A stretch of DNA of 33,628 nucleotides from NCBI GenBank assembly GCA_900551365.1, contig URVZ01000014.1:1-33628 (forward strand), in the 5' to 3' direction. Positions 17,267 to 25,245 of the stretch are shown in pieces. The DNA comes from an uncultured Collinsella sp. Lineage in GTDB: Bacteria > Actinomycetota > Coriobacteriia > Coriobacteriales > Coriobacteriaceae. The position numbers and the translations under genes are program-made. The notes under the pieces were generated by a model. It was not told where the DNA came from and searched no databases. It saw only the letters and a list, made by a program, of their open reading frames with translations. Position 1 is the first letter of the stretch; each line of letters opens with the position of its first letter.

Positions 17267-17803
17267 GTGAATAGCGCCCAGAAGATCGATAAGTCCATCC
17301 AGAAGATGATGACTCTCGGAAGAAGGCTTGGGATTCTGTTTACGGCGCTGTTTATAGCGGTGTGTTGCTGTTCGGTGGTGGTGGTTATTTCCATTGGGCT
17401 TATGGCTGCTCAAGGAAACCTATATGATCCATCAAAGACGGTTTCCGTAGTGGTTCCTTTGATGTATCTTCTGATTTCCGGAGGGGCCACATGGACCCTG
17501 CGGGGAATCAGCATGGACATGGCTCATGGCGAATCGCCCTTTACCCTTTCGCATGCTCGAAGAATCTCGATTATCGGGTGGCTGTTTGTTGCAGCGGCAA
17601 TAGGTGACCTCTTGTTTTCTCCGGGGTTTCTTTCGATAGTGATTGGCCCCTTCGACTTGCTGGGGAACGCCTATTCGATGTTTGAAAACCTGGCCCTGCC
17701 CATAGATATTGGTGCTGTGCTGGGGGCCGTTTGCTGCTTCTCGATTTCTGCGATATGGCGCTACGGAGCTCTGCTTCAAGACCAGACCGAGGATTTGGTG
17801 TGA
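17267..17803 (+). CDS. DUF2975-like membrane protein
   Basis: 178 residues with four predicted membrane segments (about 20-45, 60-80, 100-125, 145-170), matching the layout of DUF2975 proteins. GTG at 17267 is preferred to the GTG at 17264 because AGGAGG lies seven bases before it. It is followed after eight bases by a small HTH regulator; such DUF2975 plus small Cro/C1 HTH pairs are common in Firmicutes and Actinobacteria, where the partner probably controls the pair. No enzymatic role is known. AT content is higher than in the flanking core genes, consistent with an acquired region. Confidence 0.7.
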   Translation: MNSAQKIDKSIQKMMTLGRRLGILFTALFIAVCCCSVVVVISIGLMAAQGNLYDPSKTVSVVVPLMYLLISGGATWTLRGISMDMAHGESPFTLSHARRISIIGWLFVAAAIGDLLFSPGFLSIVIGPFDLLGNAYSMFENLALPIDIGAVLGAVCCFSISAIWRYGALLQDQTEDLV

Positions 17804-17811
17804 GGGGCGGC

Positions 17812-18141
17812 ATGGACTATCTGATTATTGAGCTTGAAAGCTTATTGCTTCGACGCGGAAAGACGAGTACGGATATCATTCGGGCGACCGGGCACACACC
17901 GGCAAGTATCTCAAAAATACGAAATGGCAAGGTGAAGGCAATTAGGTTAAAGACATTGCTGGATATTTGCGTAGAGCTTGATTGCCAGCCTGGCGATCTT
18001 ATTAAGCGCGTCAACGAAAGAGAACTTGAGGAACTGGCGACGCGGCGCGCCCGCAACGCGCTGAGCAGGGCGACCGCGACGGGTGATGACCCGGTCCTGG
18101 AGTCAGATCATGTTTACGTGGTCGATCTTAGAGACGACTGA
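17812..18141 (+). CDS. Small HTH (Cro/C1, YozG-like) regulator
   Basis: 109 residues. Residues about 5-65 are an HTH_26-type helix-turn-helix: LLLRRGKTSTDIIRATGHTPASISKIRNGK ... RLKTLLDICVELDCQPGDL. A charged tail of about 40 residues follows, ending VYVVDLRDD. The ATG at 17812 is used because GAGGGGCGG lies just before it. It is coupled to the DUF2975 gene and ends 250 bases before the first RiPP precursor, so it may regulate the cluster, which is unproven. A perfect hairpin terminator at 18173 separates the two. Confidence 0.85.
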   Translation: MDYLIIELESLLLRRGKTSTDIIRATGHTPASISKIRNGKVKAIRLKTLLDICVELDCQPGDLIKRVNERELEELATRRARNALSRATATGDDPVLESDHVYVVDLRDD

Positions 18142-18172
18142 GGCTGGAGAATAAAAAAGTATTGAGCAGGTG

Positions 18173-18206
18173 CAGCCCGTGAAAACAACGGTTTTCACGG
18201 GCTGTT
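18173..18206 (+). terminator. Terminator after the HTH gene
   Basis: Fourteen-bp perfect stem CAGCCCGTGAAAAC with its complement, loop AACG, then TTCATT. Confidence 0.8.
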
Positions 18207-18313
18207 CATTCAACGTCCTGCAGTGGCCTGTATTTCTCGCCGCGTCACTGGGGAACGAGAGAGTCATTTCCTGTGCTGGATGCAGGGGGGTGCTTACCTT
18301 GTGTAATATATAA

Positions 18314-18353
18314 ATAAGCTTATATTGAAATATGATACATATCGAATTAGAAT
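18314..18353 (+). promoter_or_regulatory. Promoter of the RiPP precursor genes, with an operator-like palindrome
   Basis: TTGAAA (18325-18330), 17-base spacer, TAGAAT (18348-18353); each hexamer matches the sigma-70 consensus at five of six positions. The region is very AT-rich against a GC-rich background. ATAAGCTTAT (18314-18323), a 10-bp palindrome, abuts the -35 and could bind a regulator. The leader to the first precursor is about 32 bases. Confidence 0.6.
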
Positions 18354-18391
18354 AACATTATCAATTCGGTATGCAAGGAAAGGAGGGAGAG

Positions 18392-18511
18392 ATGGATTGG
18401 ATTAACGAGCCGGAGGAAGGCGTTGCACCCGCGTGCGGCAACTGCTTCTTCTACGCGCACGGGGGATGCACGAAGAGGTGCCCCAATCAGTCCTGCACGT
18501 TCCGTTTCTAG
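18392..18511 (+). CDS. Cys-rich RiPP precursor peptide 1
   Basis: 39 residues, behind the ribosome-binding site AAAGGAGGG. It opens MDWINEPEEG, then has cysteines at 15, 18, 26, 30 and 35, with NCFFYAHGGC in the middle and CTFRF at the C-terminus. A paralogue of the same length with all five cysteines at identical places follows 46 bases later. Downstream lie a radical SAM/SPASM enzyme and ABC transporters, so it is most likely the substrate for thioether (sactipeptide or ranthipeptide-like) crosslinking. The acidic first 14 residues would be the leader and residues 15-39 the core. Not matched by me to a named precursor family. Confidence 0.8.
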   Translation: MDWINEPEEGVAPACGNCFFYAHGGCTKRCPNQSCTFRF

Positions 18512-18557
18512 GGGGCAGAGATGAACTGGCTTTCTACCGCGAAAGGAGGGGAATGAA

Positions 18558-18677
18558 ATGGAATGGATTACCGAGCCGTCAGCCGGGGCTGAGCCCATGT
18601 GCAACAATTGCTTCTTTTACGCGCACGGCAGCTGCAGCACCAAGTGTTCTTCACAGGAGTGCACTATCCGCTTTTAG
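18558..18677 (+). CDS. Cys-rich RiPP precursor peptide 2
   Basis: 39 residues with GAAAGGAGGGG upstream. It opens MEWITEPSAG and shares 23 of 39 positions with peptide 1, including cysteines 15, 18, 26, 30, 35, the block NCFFYAHG, Gln33 and the terminal RF. Variable positions cluster between cysteines (SCSTKCSSQEC against GCTKRCPNQSC), as expected for paired natural-product precursors. Its stop codon lies in the loop-side arm of a strong hairpin (18659-18689), which probably limits read-through into the transporter genes. Confidence 0.8.
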   Translation: MEWITEPSAGAEPMCNNCFFYAHGSCSTKCSSQECTIRF

Positions 18678-18705
18678 CGGATAGTGCACGCCGTACGGCG
18701 TGCAC
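18659..18705 (+). promoter_or_regulatory. Two mutually exclusive hairpins after the precursor genes
   Basis: Stem 1: 18659-18672 pairs with 18676-18689 (14 bp, loop TTT). Stem 2: 18684-18694 pairs with 18695-18705 (a 22-base perfect palindrome). They share GTGCAC at 18684-18689, so only one can form fully at a time. No T run follows. The arrangement suits processing or attenuation that keeps precursor message in excess over the transporter genes. Confidence 0.65.
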
Positions 18706-18842
18706 AGACTGTTCAAAGATATTTTGGCCAGCAGCGCCTGAGGGGCGATGTGGCATTGCAATATGGGGGGCGAACCGACGTTACCTATAACCCCGCACAA
18801 TTGCCATGTCGTCCCTTTTTATTGACGGGGAGGATGTCGTCC

Positions 18843-19763
18843 ATGCGGGAAGTCCCAGTTGAATTGCGTGCCATATCCAAGAGATATGGCGGGTTTGAAG
18901 CGGTTAAATCAGTCTCGTTCTCTTTAATGGAAGGCGAGCTGTGTGCACTCATTGGGGAGAATGGTGCCGGCAAGAGCACGTTAATTCGATTGATCACGGG
19001 GCTTTCGGAGCCATCGTCAGGAACGATCTCGATGTTTGGGCAAACCGGGAGACGTGAAATACGGAGCTGCAGGGAAAGGCTGGGTTATATGCCCGACCTC
19101 AATGCTTCGTATCCTAATCTGACCGCGCGAGACAACTTGGTCGTTCGCTGTATTGAGTGGGGGCTTCCCACCGATCGTTCCATCGACGGTGTGTTATCAA
19201 CCGTCGGTTTGGGGGAGGCCGGCGGGAAGAAAGTGAAGAACTTCTCAATGGGAATGAGGAGGCGTCTCGATCTGGCCATAGCGTTGCTGGGCGATCCGGA
19301 GCTGTTGATCCTGGACGAGCCGACAAACGGCCTGGATCCGATGGGGATAGTCGAAGTAAGAAAAATCCTTACGCATCTTAACAAAGATCAAGGTAAAACG
19401 ATTCTCGTATCCAGCCACAATCTTGAGGAGATGCACAAGCTGGCAACTGATTACCTCTTCATAAGTCATGGTCGCCTCATTCGAAGGATGACCGCACCTC
19501 AGCTGGAAAAGTCATGCCGCGGTGGTTTCGTGTTGCATGTGGACGATCTGGAGCGAACGAGATCGGTTCTCGGAGATGAGACCTCACATTCTTTTCTGCC
19601 GGACGGCAGCGTCCTTATGCGCTATGAGGAGAAAAAGGAAGGGCGGGGCATTGCAATCGAAGCGCTCTCGACCGCAGGTGTGAGGGTTGCGGAGGCGTAT
19701 TCTCATAGGAAGAGCCTTGAGGAGTTTTATTCGGAGCTCATCGGTCGAGAGAGCGAGCTGTGA
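18843..19763 (+). CDS. ABC transporter ATPase (probable RiPP self-immunity)
   Basis: 306 residues from the ATG at 18843, which has GGGGAGG nine bases before it; the frame extends upstream through the hairpin region but without a better start. Walker A GENGAGKST, signature NFSMGMRRRLDLAIALL, Walker B LLILDEPTNGLDP and H-loop SSHNLEEM are intact; the last 80 residues are a BcrA/CcmA-type C-terminal domain. This type pairs with separate ABC-2 permeases, here the next two genes. In lantibiotic and bacitracin systems such trios (LanFEG/BcrAB) remove the peptide from the membrane, so immunity or export is the likely role. Confidence 0.88.
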   Translation: MREVPVELRAISKRYGGFEAVKSVSFSLMEGELCALIGENGAGKSTLIRLITGLSEPSSGTISMFGQTGRREIRSCRERLGYMPDLNASYPNLTARDNLVVRCIEWGLPTDRSIDGVLSTVGLGEAGGKKVKNFSMGMRRRLDLAIALLGDPELLILDEPTNGLDPMGIVEVRKILTHLNKDQGKTILVSSHNLEEMHKLATDYLFISHGRLIRRMTAPQLEKSCRGGFVLHVDDLERTRSVLGDETSHSFLPDGSVLMRYEEKKEGRGIAIEALSTAGVRVAEAYSHRKSLEEFYSELIGRESEL

Positions 19764-20581
19764 TGAAACGCGAGTTCATCTCAGCTTTTCGGAGCGAGGT
19801 ATGGTTGCTCGCCAGGCACCCGGCGACCGCTCTGATGATTGCGCTTGCGGCTGTGCTGTATGTGGTTGCGGCTGCGACTTCGTCTGAGGTGCTGATCATG
19901 GTCGCCGGTGATGACCCGTATACGCTTGGAGGGGCTATAGGTTTTATTGGAAACCTAGTGGATGCAGGGGACGTTTTGGGCTCTGTTGCCCGGACGTCTT
20001 TTGCGTCTACAGTGGTCTGGATTCCGGTGACGATTCTCTACGCGGTTTACGCTACGTCGAGAGACTTTGAATCCGTGGCTTACGCCGTATCGAGATCGCG
20101 AGGGGTGTCGCAGGCGGCGATTGTGATCACGAAGCTGTTGGTGAACTGCACTCTGGTCGGTGCCGTGTATCTTCTTTCTACGACTGCGCTGTATTTAACT
20201 AAGATGGCCCAATGGGACGTTGGGGCCTCGTGCTCAGGGTTTGCCCAATTTGTATCGATTGCGCTGATGATCGCGCTGCTGCTCATTTCGATGTACGCCG
20301 CTACCTTCGCCCTGTATTTGCTCACGAGGAGTGTGGTGGCGAGCAGCGTCGTTGCAATAGCGGTTTCGACATTTATGATGGTGTGGTTCCCAAGTACATA
20401 CGGAAGCGGTCAGCCCAGCTTGCTGCTCATGCTCTCGCCCGTGTATTACCTGATGAACCTGTGTTCCCTGAGTATGCAGAATGTTGGTGTAATTCAGGTT
20501 TTGCTGTATGCGGGCGGCACTGTGCTTGTGTCGGTTGGAGTTGCGCTCGTCTCGCTATTTGTAAGGACGGCGGTTCGATGA
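19763..20581 (+). CDS. ABC-2 type permease subunit 1
   Basis: 272 residues with six predicted membrane helices and no ATPase motif. The ATG overlaps the ATPase stop by one base (TGATG), indicating coupling. It has the layout of BcrB/LanE-like permeases: a cytoplasmic N-terminus (MKREFISAFRSEVWLLARHP), a large first extracellular loop and paired central helices. Probably forms a heterodimeric channel with the next gene. Confidence 0.75.
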   Translation: MKREFISAFRSEVWLLARHPATALMIALAAVLYVVAAATSSEVLIMVAGDDPYTLGGAIGFIGNLVDAGDVLGSVARTSFASTVVWIPVTILYAVYATSRDFESVAYAVSRSRGVSQAAIVITKLLVNCTLVGAVYLLSTTALYLTKMAQWDVGASCSGFAQFVSIALMIALLLISMYAATFALYLLTRSVVASSVVAIAVSTFMMVWFPSTYGSGQPSLLLMLSPVYYLMNLCSLSMQNVGVIQVLLYAGGTVLVSVGVALVSLFVRTAVR

Positions 20582-21366
20582 ATCTTGGGATGTCGGTCAG
20601 GGCGGAACTGTTCCGCGCAAGGAGAATGAAACTCGCCGTGATAATAGCGCTGATGTATTTGGGCATCGCGGGGATTTATGTGTTTGCCGGGTCCGGCGCA
20701 TGGGTCTCCGCAGGGGGAGAGGGCCAGTTCTTTGGCTTTTCCGCCGATCCGGGCTATCTTTTCTCGATAGGGGTTGGGCCAACGGGTATCTCTTCCTGGC
20801 TAAGTGTCGTCTCCATGGCGCATACGGTGTTCTTCCCAATCGTCTCTGTTGTTGTGGCGGGGACGCTATTCGGTGATGCGACGAGCGTGTCGGCAAGGGG
20901 AGTTTCGATTGCTCGGGGCTTCCGCAGCTGGCAGCTGTTTGCGGCAAAGACATTGGCTTGCGAAGTGTATACGCTGTGCCCCTACATCGTGTTTACTCTC
21001 GGTGTCGCTGCGGTCTTTGCCGTGTGCTCCGGAAGCGGTCTAGACAGCCTTACGGTTGGTAATGTGACCTCGGCACTCCTGTCGAATATCGTTATAGACG
21101 CCGCTTATACGCTGATGGTTGCGGTTGCATATGAGGTGTTCAGGATCAGATCTCTTGTGTCGGGAGCCTTGCTGGTCGCAACGTTCGCGGGCCTTGTTAT
21201 CGCGATGAGTTTCCCAACCGTTTTACCCCCGGTTCACATGGCTTATTGGATGAGGGCGTGCGGGGCTGCCGGCGGGACGGTCCTGATGGCTGCATGCGGC
21301 CATGCGGTCATCGTGTCGCTCGCATGTCTATTGCTGCTTTCGTGCAGTTTTTATCGAAGAAGGTAA
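20578..21366 (+). CDS. ABC-2 type permease subunit 2
   Basis: 262 residues, six predicted helices. Its ATG overlaps the preceding stop by four bases (ATGA). It resembles the first permease in layout (MNLGMSVRAELFRARRMKLAV, then membrane spans) but not closely in sequence, as expected for LanE/LanG-like partners. The protein ends SFYRRR. Sixty-six bases separate it from the maturase gene. Confidence 0.75.
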   Translation: MNLGMSVRAELFRARRMKLAVIIALMYLGIAGIYVFAGSGAWVSAGGEGQFFGFSADPGYLFSIGVGPTGISSWLSVVSMAHTVFFPIVSVVVAGTLFGDATSVSARGVSIARGFRSWQLFAAKTLACEVYTLCPYIVFTLGVAAVFAVCSGSGLDSLTVGNVTSALLSNIVIDAAYTLMVAVAYEVFRIRSLVSGALLVATFAGLVIAMSFPTVLPPVHMAYWMRACGAAGGTVLMAACGHAVIVSLACLLLLSCSFYRRR

Positions 21367-21432
21367 TGCGCTGGCGTATGCGCAGCGTCTGAGGGTCGAT
21401 ATGGATTTGATTGGAAATGGAGATGGTGCGAA

Positions 21433-22730
21433 GTGAAACTGTCGCAATTTAATGTGGTGCATGAACATAACGGAAGTCTTCTTATCATGAATGCGCGAAC
21501 CGGCGGCATCCTGTCGTTAAATCCGGAATACGCGCAGAAATTCAAAAGGATTCAAGAAGGGGACGTTCGGGATGCCGATGATCTTGTCGCGGAGCTGATA
21601 AGGGGAGGCATCCTAGTCAATGAGGAGAGGGACGAGCTTGGGGAGATCAGGTTGCAAAGTCGCGCCGCGCGCTTTGCGAATACTGCTCTGTCCCTTACCA
21701 TTGCGCCAACGATGGCTTGCAACTTTTGCTGTCCCTACTGCTATGAAAAGGGACAGGCGTCACGACGATGGGCGAGGAGGTTTTGACACAGCTCTCCAAG
21801 TTCGTGAAAGATTACTATCCTGGTATCGCAAGTCTCTCAGTTGGATGGTACGGCGGCGAGCCTCTGCTCGGAATGAAGATGATCGAACGGATTACGTCGG
21901 ATCTGAAAGATGTCGTGGGGCCAACGTGTGAATATTCCGCATCGATAGTGACAAATGGCTATCTGCTGACGCCTGATGTTGCAAGGAGGCTCGCGGCATG
22001 TGGTGTGACGAGCGCGCAAGTGACTATAGATGGATCGAAGTCGGATCACGATTCGAGAAGGATTCTTCACGACGGAAGCCCTACATACGAACGTATTCTC
22101 AAGAACGTCAAAGAGTGTGCCGACATCATCGATATTTCGATAAGGAGCAACGTCGACAAGACCAACATCGAGGCCGCTCAAGAGCTATTGGATTATCTCG
22201 AGCTAAATGGCCTGATGAATAAGGTTCACTTCTATTTAGCCCCTGTTGACGATATCAATCAGGTATGTGCGAACGACAGCCACTGCTTTACTGTAAAAGA
22301 GTTCTCGTATGAGGAGACTGAGTTTTATAAAAGGGCAATTGCGCGGGGCTTCAAAGTTCAACCTTTTGGTGGGACGAATTTCGGGATATGTTGCGCCGTT
22401 GGAATCAACTCGTACGTGGTTGATCCCGTCGGAGATTTGTATAAGTGCTGGGATGACATTGGAATGAAGGAGCGGAGGGTCGGAACTATTTTCGAGCCGC
22501 CAATGTTGAGCAAGAACATGATTAACTGGATGGCATATGAGCCGGATGACCCGGAATGCCAAGAGTGCTTTGCTTTTCCCATGTGCATGGGAGGGTGCCC
22601 CAACCACGCCTTAAACGGTGAGGGGAAACGTTGCGTTTCCTTCCGGTATGATGCCGAGCAAAAAATGCTGCTCTCCCAGATGATGAATACGGCAAAACGG
22701 GGTGCGGGGCAAAATGAGGCTGATGCTTAA
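21433..22730 (+). pseudogene. Radical SAM/SPASM peptide maturase, split by a frameshift
   Basis: Two frames form one enzyme: 21433-21786 (GTG start, GGAGATGG upstream) and 21768-22730. The first holds the N-terminal substrate-binding-like part (MKLSQFNVVHEHNGSLLIMN) and the cluster motif CNFCCPYC (CX3CX2C: Cys96, Cys100, Cys103). The second holds GWYGGEPLLG, the partial barrel, and a full SPASM region (GDLYKCWDD, then CQECFAFPMCMGGCPN and KRCVSF) for two extra iron-sulfur clusters. Adding one base in GTCACGACG near 21762 gives GQASTTMGEEV and a 432-residue enzyme. It would form thioether links in the two Cys-rich peptides. Either a real mutation or a sequencing error. Confidence 0.87.
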
Positions 22731-24348
22731 TCTCTGTAGAAAATATATACTGGGCGGTCGATTCTACGCCTATCTTGTCGTAACAGTTTTGGTCGGGCTG
22801 CTTGCGCTTGCGGGTCCCTTTCTTACCGGCATAGTGGTAAACCGATTGGCGATGCCGGCCAGCGCCGATCTTGCCGCCGTTCTCGTTTGTTGCCTTATTT
22901 TGGTTGCGGTCCAAGCGGTTCGAGCGGGACTAGTGTATTGCTCAGAGATGCTGTACATCAACCTTCAGTCGCATGCGGGGTTCGGCTTAAATGCGGATAC
23001 GCTTGAGCGCGTGAAGCACCTTCCCCAGGCATTCTTCGAGGGCTTCAACGCGTCGTATTATAACCAGCAAATCAATCACGACGCTAATGACCTTGTCATC
23101 TTCGTAATCAACTCGGTTGTGGGGGTTTCAAGCAACGTTATCACCCTTTTGTCCGCCCTGTTTGTTCTCGGTAGCCTGAATATCAAGTTGAGTGTGGTCT
23201 GCCTTGTTCTTGCGGCAGCGAGTGCCGCTTTTTATGCGGTTTCACGCGCAAGGCTGTTTGAGAGAAGTTTTGACGTACAAGAGCAGAGCGCGAGGTTTTT
23301 TTCCTGTCTACAAGATCAGTTGGAGAAAGTTGATTTCATCCGCAAACATGCTTTGTTCGATAGGTCCCGCGCTGTACTGGTCGAAGCTTTTAATGGGCTC
23401 TATCCAACGATGAGAGCAAATCAGGAAGTAGGGTCTAGATTTACCTTTGGCAACGCGTTGGTCGCTTCCGCCGCTCAAGGATGTCTTCTTGCTGTGGGCG
23501 CGGTTGAAGTGATGGGCGGGAGACTGTTGCCTGGTTTTCTCGTGACTGCTGTTGGATATTATTCGAACTTAAGCTCAGCGGTACAGTATTTGTTGGGCTG
23601 GGGAAGGGATTACCAGACTAATCGCGTATGCTATGAGCGGCTGAAAAGAATTTGGGATGTCCCGGTGGAAGCGAATGGCAAATTGGCGCTTGGTCCGATT
23701 GAGGAAATCCGTCTAGAGAACATCAAGCTACGTTATCCAGGGGCGGAAAGGGTCGCGTTAAGCATTGAGGGGCTCGCGTTTTCCAGGGGTCGGCTATATG
23801 GAATCTCGGGGCCGAATGGTTCGGGGAAGAGCTCGCTGCTGTCAGTGATATTGGGGCTATATCCAGATGACACAGAAGGGGCCGTTCGCTACAACGGGGT
23901 GTCACAGCGTTGCATCGATCGATATGCATTGCGGCGGTGTCGAGTCAGCATTACGGAGCAAGAACCCCCTATCGTTGAGGGGACGATTCTCGATAATCTT
24001 ACGCTGCTTTCTGATGATTACGAGATGGATAAGCTGAATCGGATGCTTGTCATATTGGGGCTAGACGAAATGGTTGCTTCTGTGGAGAACGGGGCAACGG
24101 CGATGCTTGACGGCGGGAAAGGAGGGGTGTCCGGCGGCGAGAAGCAAAAGATTGCAATTGTGAGACAGCTGTTGAAATCGCCGGACGTTATGCTTTTTGA
24201 TGAACCGACCTCAGCACTTGATGCGAAGAGTCGAGGCGCGCTGATCAAATTGCTTCATGAAATTAAGAGAGACCATATTGTAATCGTTGTCACTCATGAC
24301 GAGGAGATGCTTGCCGCCTGTGACGAGGTCATTTCGACGGCTGGATGA
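22714..24348 (+). CDS. ABC exporter (fused membrane and ATPase domains)
   Basis: 544 residues. Residues about 1-310 form a six-helix exporter domain; residues about 325-540 are the ATPase with Walker A GPNGSGKSS, signature VSGGEKQKIAIVRQLL, Walker B VMLFDEPTSALD and H-loop VTHDEEM. It lacks an N-terminal C39 peptidase domain, so it does not cleave the leader itself. The ATG at 22714 overlaps the end of the maturase by 17 bases; GTG at 22702 is an alternative. It probably exports the modified peptide as a homodimer. A terminator follows at 24475. Confidence 0.88.
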   Translation: MRLMLNLCRKYILGGRFYAYLVVTVLVGLLALAGPFLTGIVVNRLAMPASADLAAVLVCCLILVAVQAVRAGLVYCSEMLYINLQSHAGFGLNADTLERVKHLPQAFFEGFNASYYNQQINHDANDLVIFVINSVVGVSSNVITLLSALFVLGSLNIKLSVVCLVLAAASAAFYAVSRARLFERSFDVQEQSARFFSCLQDQLEKVDFIRKHALFDRSRAVLVEAFNGLYPTMRANQEVGSRFTFGNALVASAAQGCLLAVGAVEVMGGRLLPGFLVTAVGYYSNLSSAVQYLLGWGRDYQTNRVCYERLKRIWDVPVEANGKLALGPIEEIRLENIKLRYPGAERVALSIEGLAFSRGRLYGISGPNGSGKSSLLSVILGLYPDDTEGAVRYNGVSQRCIDRYALRRCRVSITEQEPPIVEGTILDNLTLLSDDYEMDKLNRMLVILGLDEMVASVENGATAMLDGGKGGVSGGEKQKIAIVRQLLKSPDVMLFDEPTSALDAKSRGALIKLLHEIKRDHIVIVVTHDEEMLAACDEVISTAG

Positions 24349-24474
24349 TTATCGGATTGTGGCGTTGAAGACCAAGAAACTTGAAATGGCGTGGGCTCTG
24401 GGTAGGTCTCCACGGGTACGCCGTCGGTGCTGTACTCGACCGCCCGGCAAGAAGGTTTTATAGCGTGTTTCCCC

Positions 24475-24519
24475 AGAGAGGTCCCTTTGTCCGGTAGTGG
24501 CGAGGGGAGCCTCTCTTTT
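24475..24519 (+). terminator. Probable terminator of the RiPP operon
   Basis: AGAGAGG and CCCT pair with AGGG and CCTCTCT across an asymmetric stem, followed by TTTT. It lies 126 bases after the exporter; 24349-24474 shows no gene. Confidence 0.6.
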
Positions 24520-24548
24520 GCTCACCTCTTGCGGCGGAGGGGGACACC

Positions 24549-25085
24549 ATGCGCCTATGCAGGACAAACTGCGCGTTCTTGTCGAATGATGGGCTATGTG
24601 TAGAGATGATGGTCTCGGGTAGAGGCCGTGTCGCGCTCGGCTGCGATGAGCCAGGCAATTCAATCTTCATCCGGGAGGGCCTTGGCAAGACAAGCAGGGC
24701 GAAGACCTTGGCGACGTTCGGGAGCCGTGTGGCGCCCGGCTCCACGCTCATCCACGACATGAAGCCGGGCGCCACACGGCTCCCGTCAACAATCTGTCAC
24801 TGAAGAGCCAGCACTACAACGCGAAGCTGCTCAAGGGCGTTCCCGACGGCCAGAACCCGCTGGGGCCCGTGAACCGGATGCGCTACTTCATGCAGTGCTT
24901 CCTGAGGGCTCATCCCGGCTCCAACCGGGACGACATGCGGGGCTGTGGCTATGAGTCCGCCCGAGGACAAGCTTGAGAAGGTCGCGATGGTGCTCGATCG
25001 GGCAATGCGATACCCGAAAACGCTCAGGTTCAGGCAGTTCTATGCAAGAAAGCCCAGTTCAGATGAGTTCGACGAGCAATATTTA
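24549..25085 (+). pseudogene. IS1595/ISXO2-like transposase remnant
   Basis: Three pieces in changing frames: GLGKTSRAKTLATFGSRVAPGSTLIHDM (24549-24800), then YNAKLLKGVPDGQNPLGPVNRMRYFMQCFLRAHPGSNRDDM (about 24790-24960), then MSPPEDKLEKVAMVLDRAMRYPKTLRFRQFY (24952 on). Together they match the C-terminal half of an IS1595-type DDE transposase. A 23-bp inverted copy breaks the frame at 24719-24785. The N-terminal half is missing. Bases 25086-25245 hold nothing recognisable. Confidence 0.7.
24719..24785. repeat. 23-bp perfect fold-back repeat inside the IS remnant
   Basis: Bases 24719-24741 recur as an exact inverted copy at 24763-24785 with a 21-base loop. The right copy replaces the transposase reading frame after LIHDM, so it is an inverted duplication that arose within the element. 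Confidence 0.9.
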
Positions 25086-25245
25086 TCAACACAGTGCAAG
25101 GGGGGATTATATTTGTATTTCATCCGTGTTGAGCTTCACACGGTGCGCGACTCATCGCAAACTGGCGGGCGCAGCGGAAAGAAAACCGACTGCAGACGAA
25201 CGATCGATATCGGGAGCAAATAGCCACCGGATGCTTTTCGGTCTC

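Noticed and set aside
21398..21433. Eleven-codon ORF just before the maturase gene as a third peptide
   Set aside because: It has no cysteine, no likeness to the two precursors, and merely overlaps the ribosome-binding site of the maturase.
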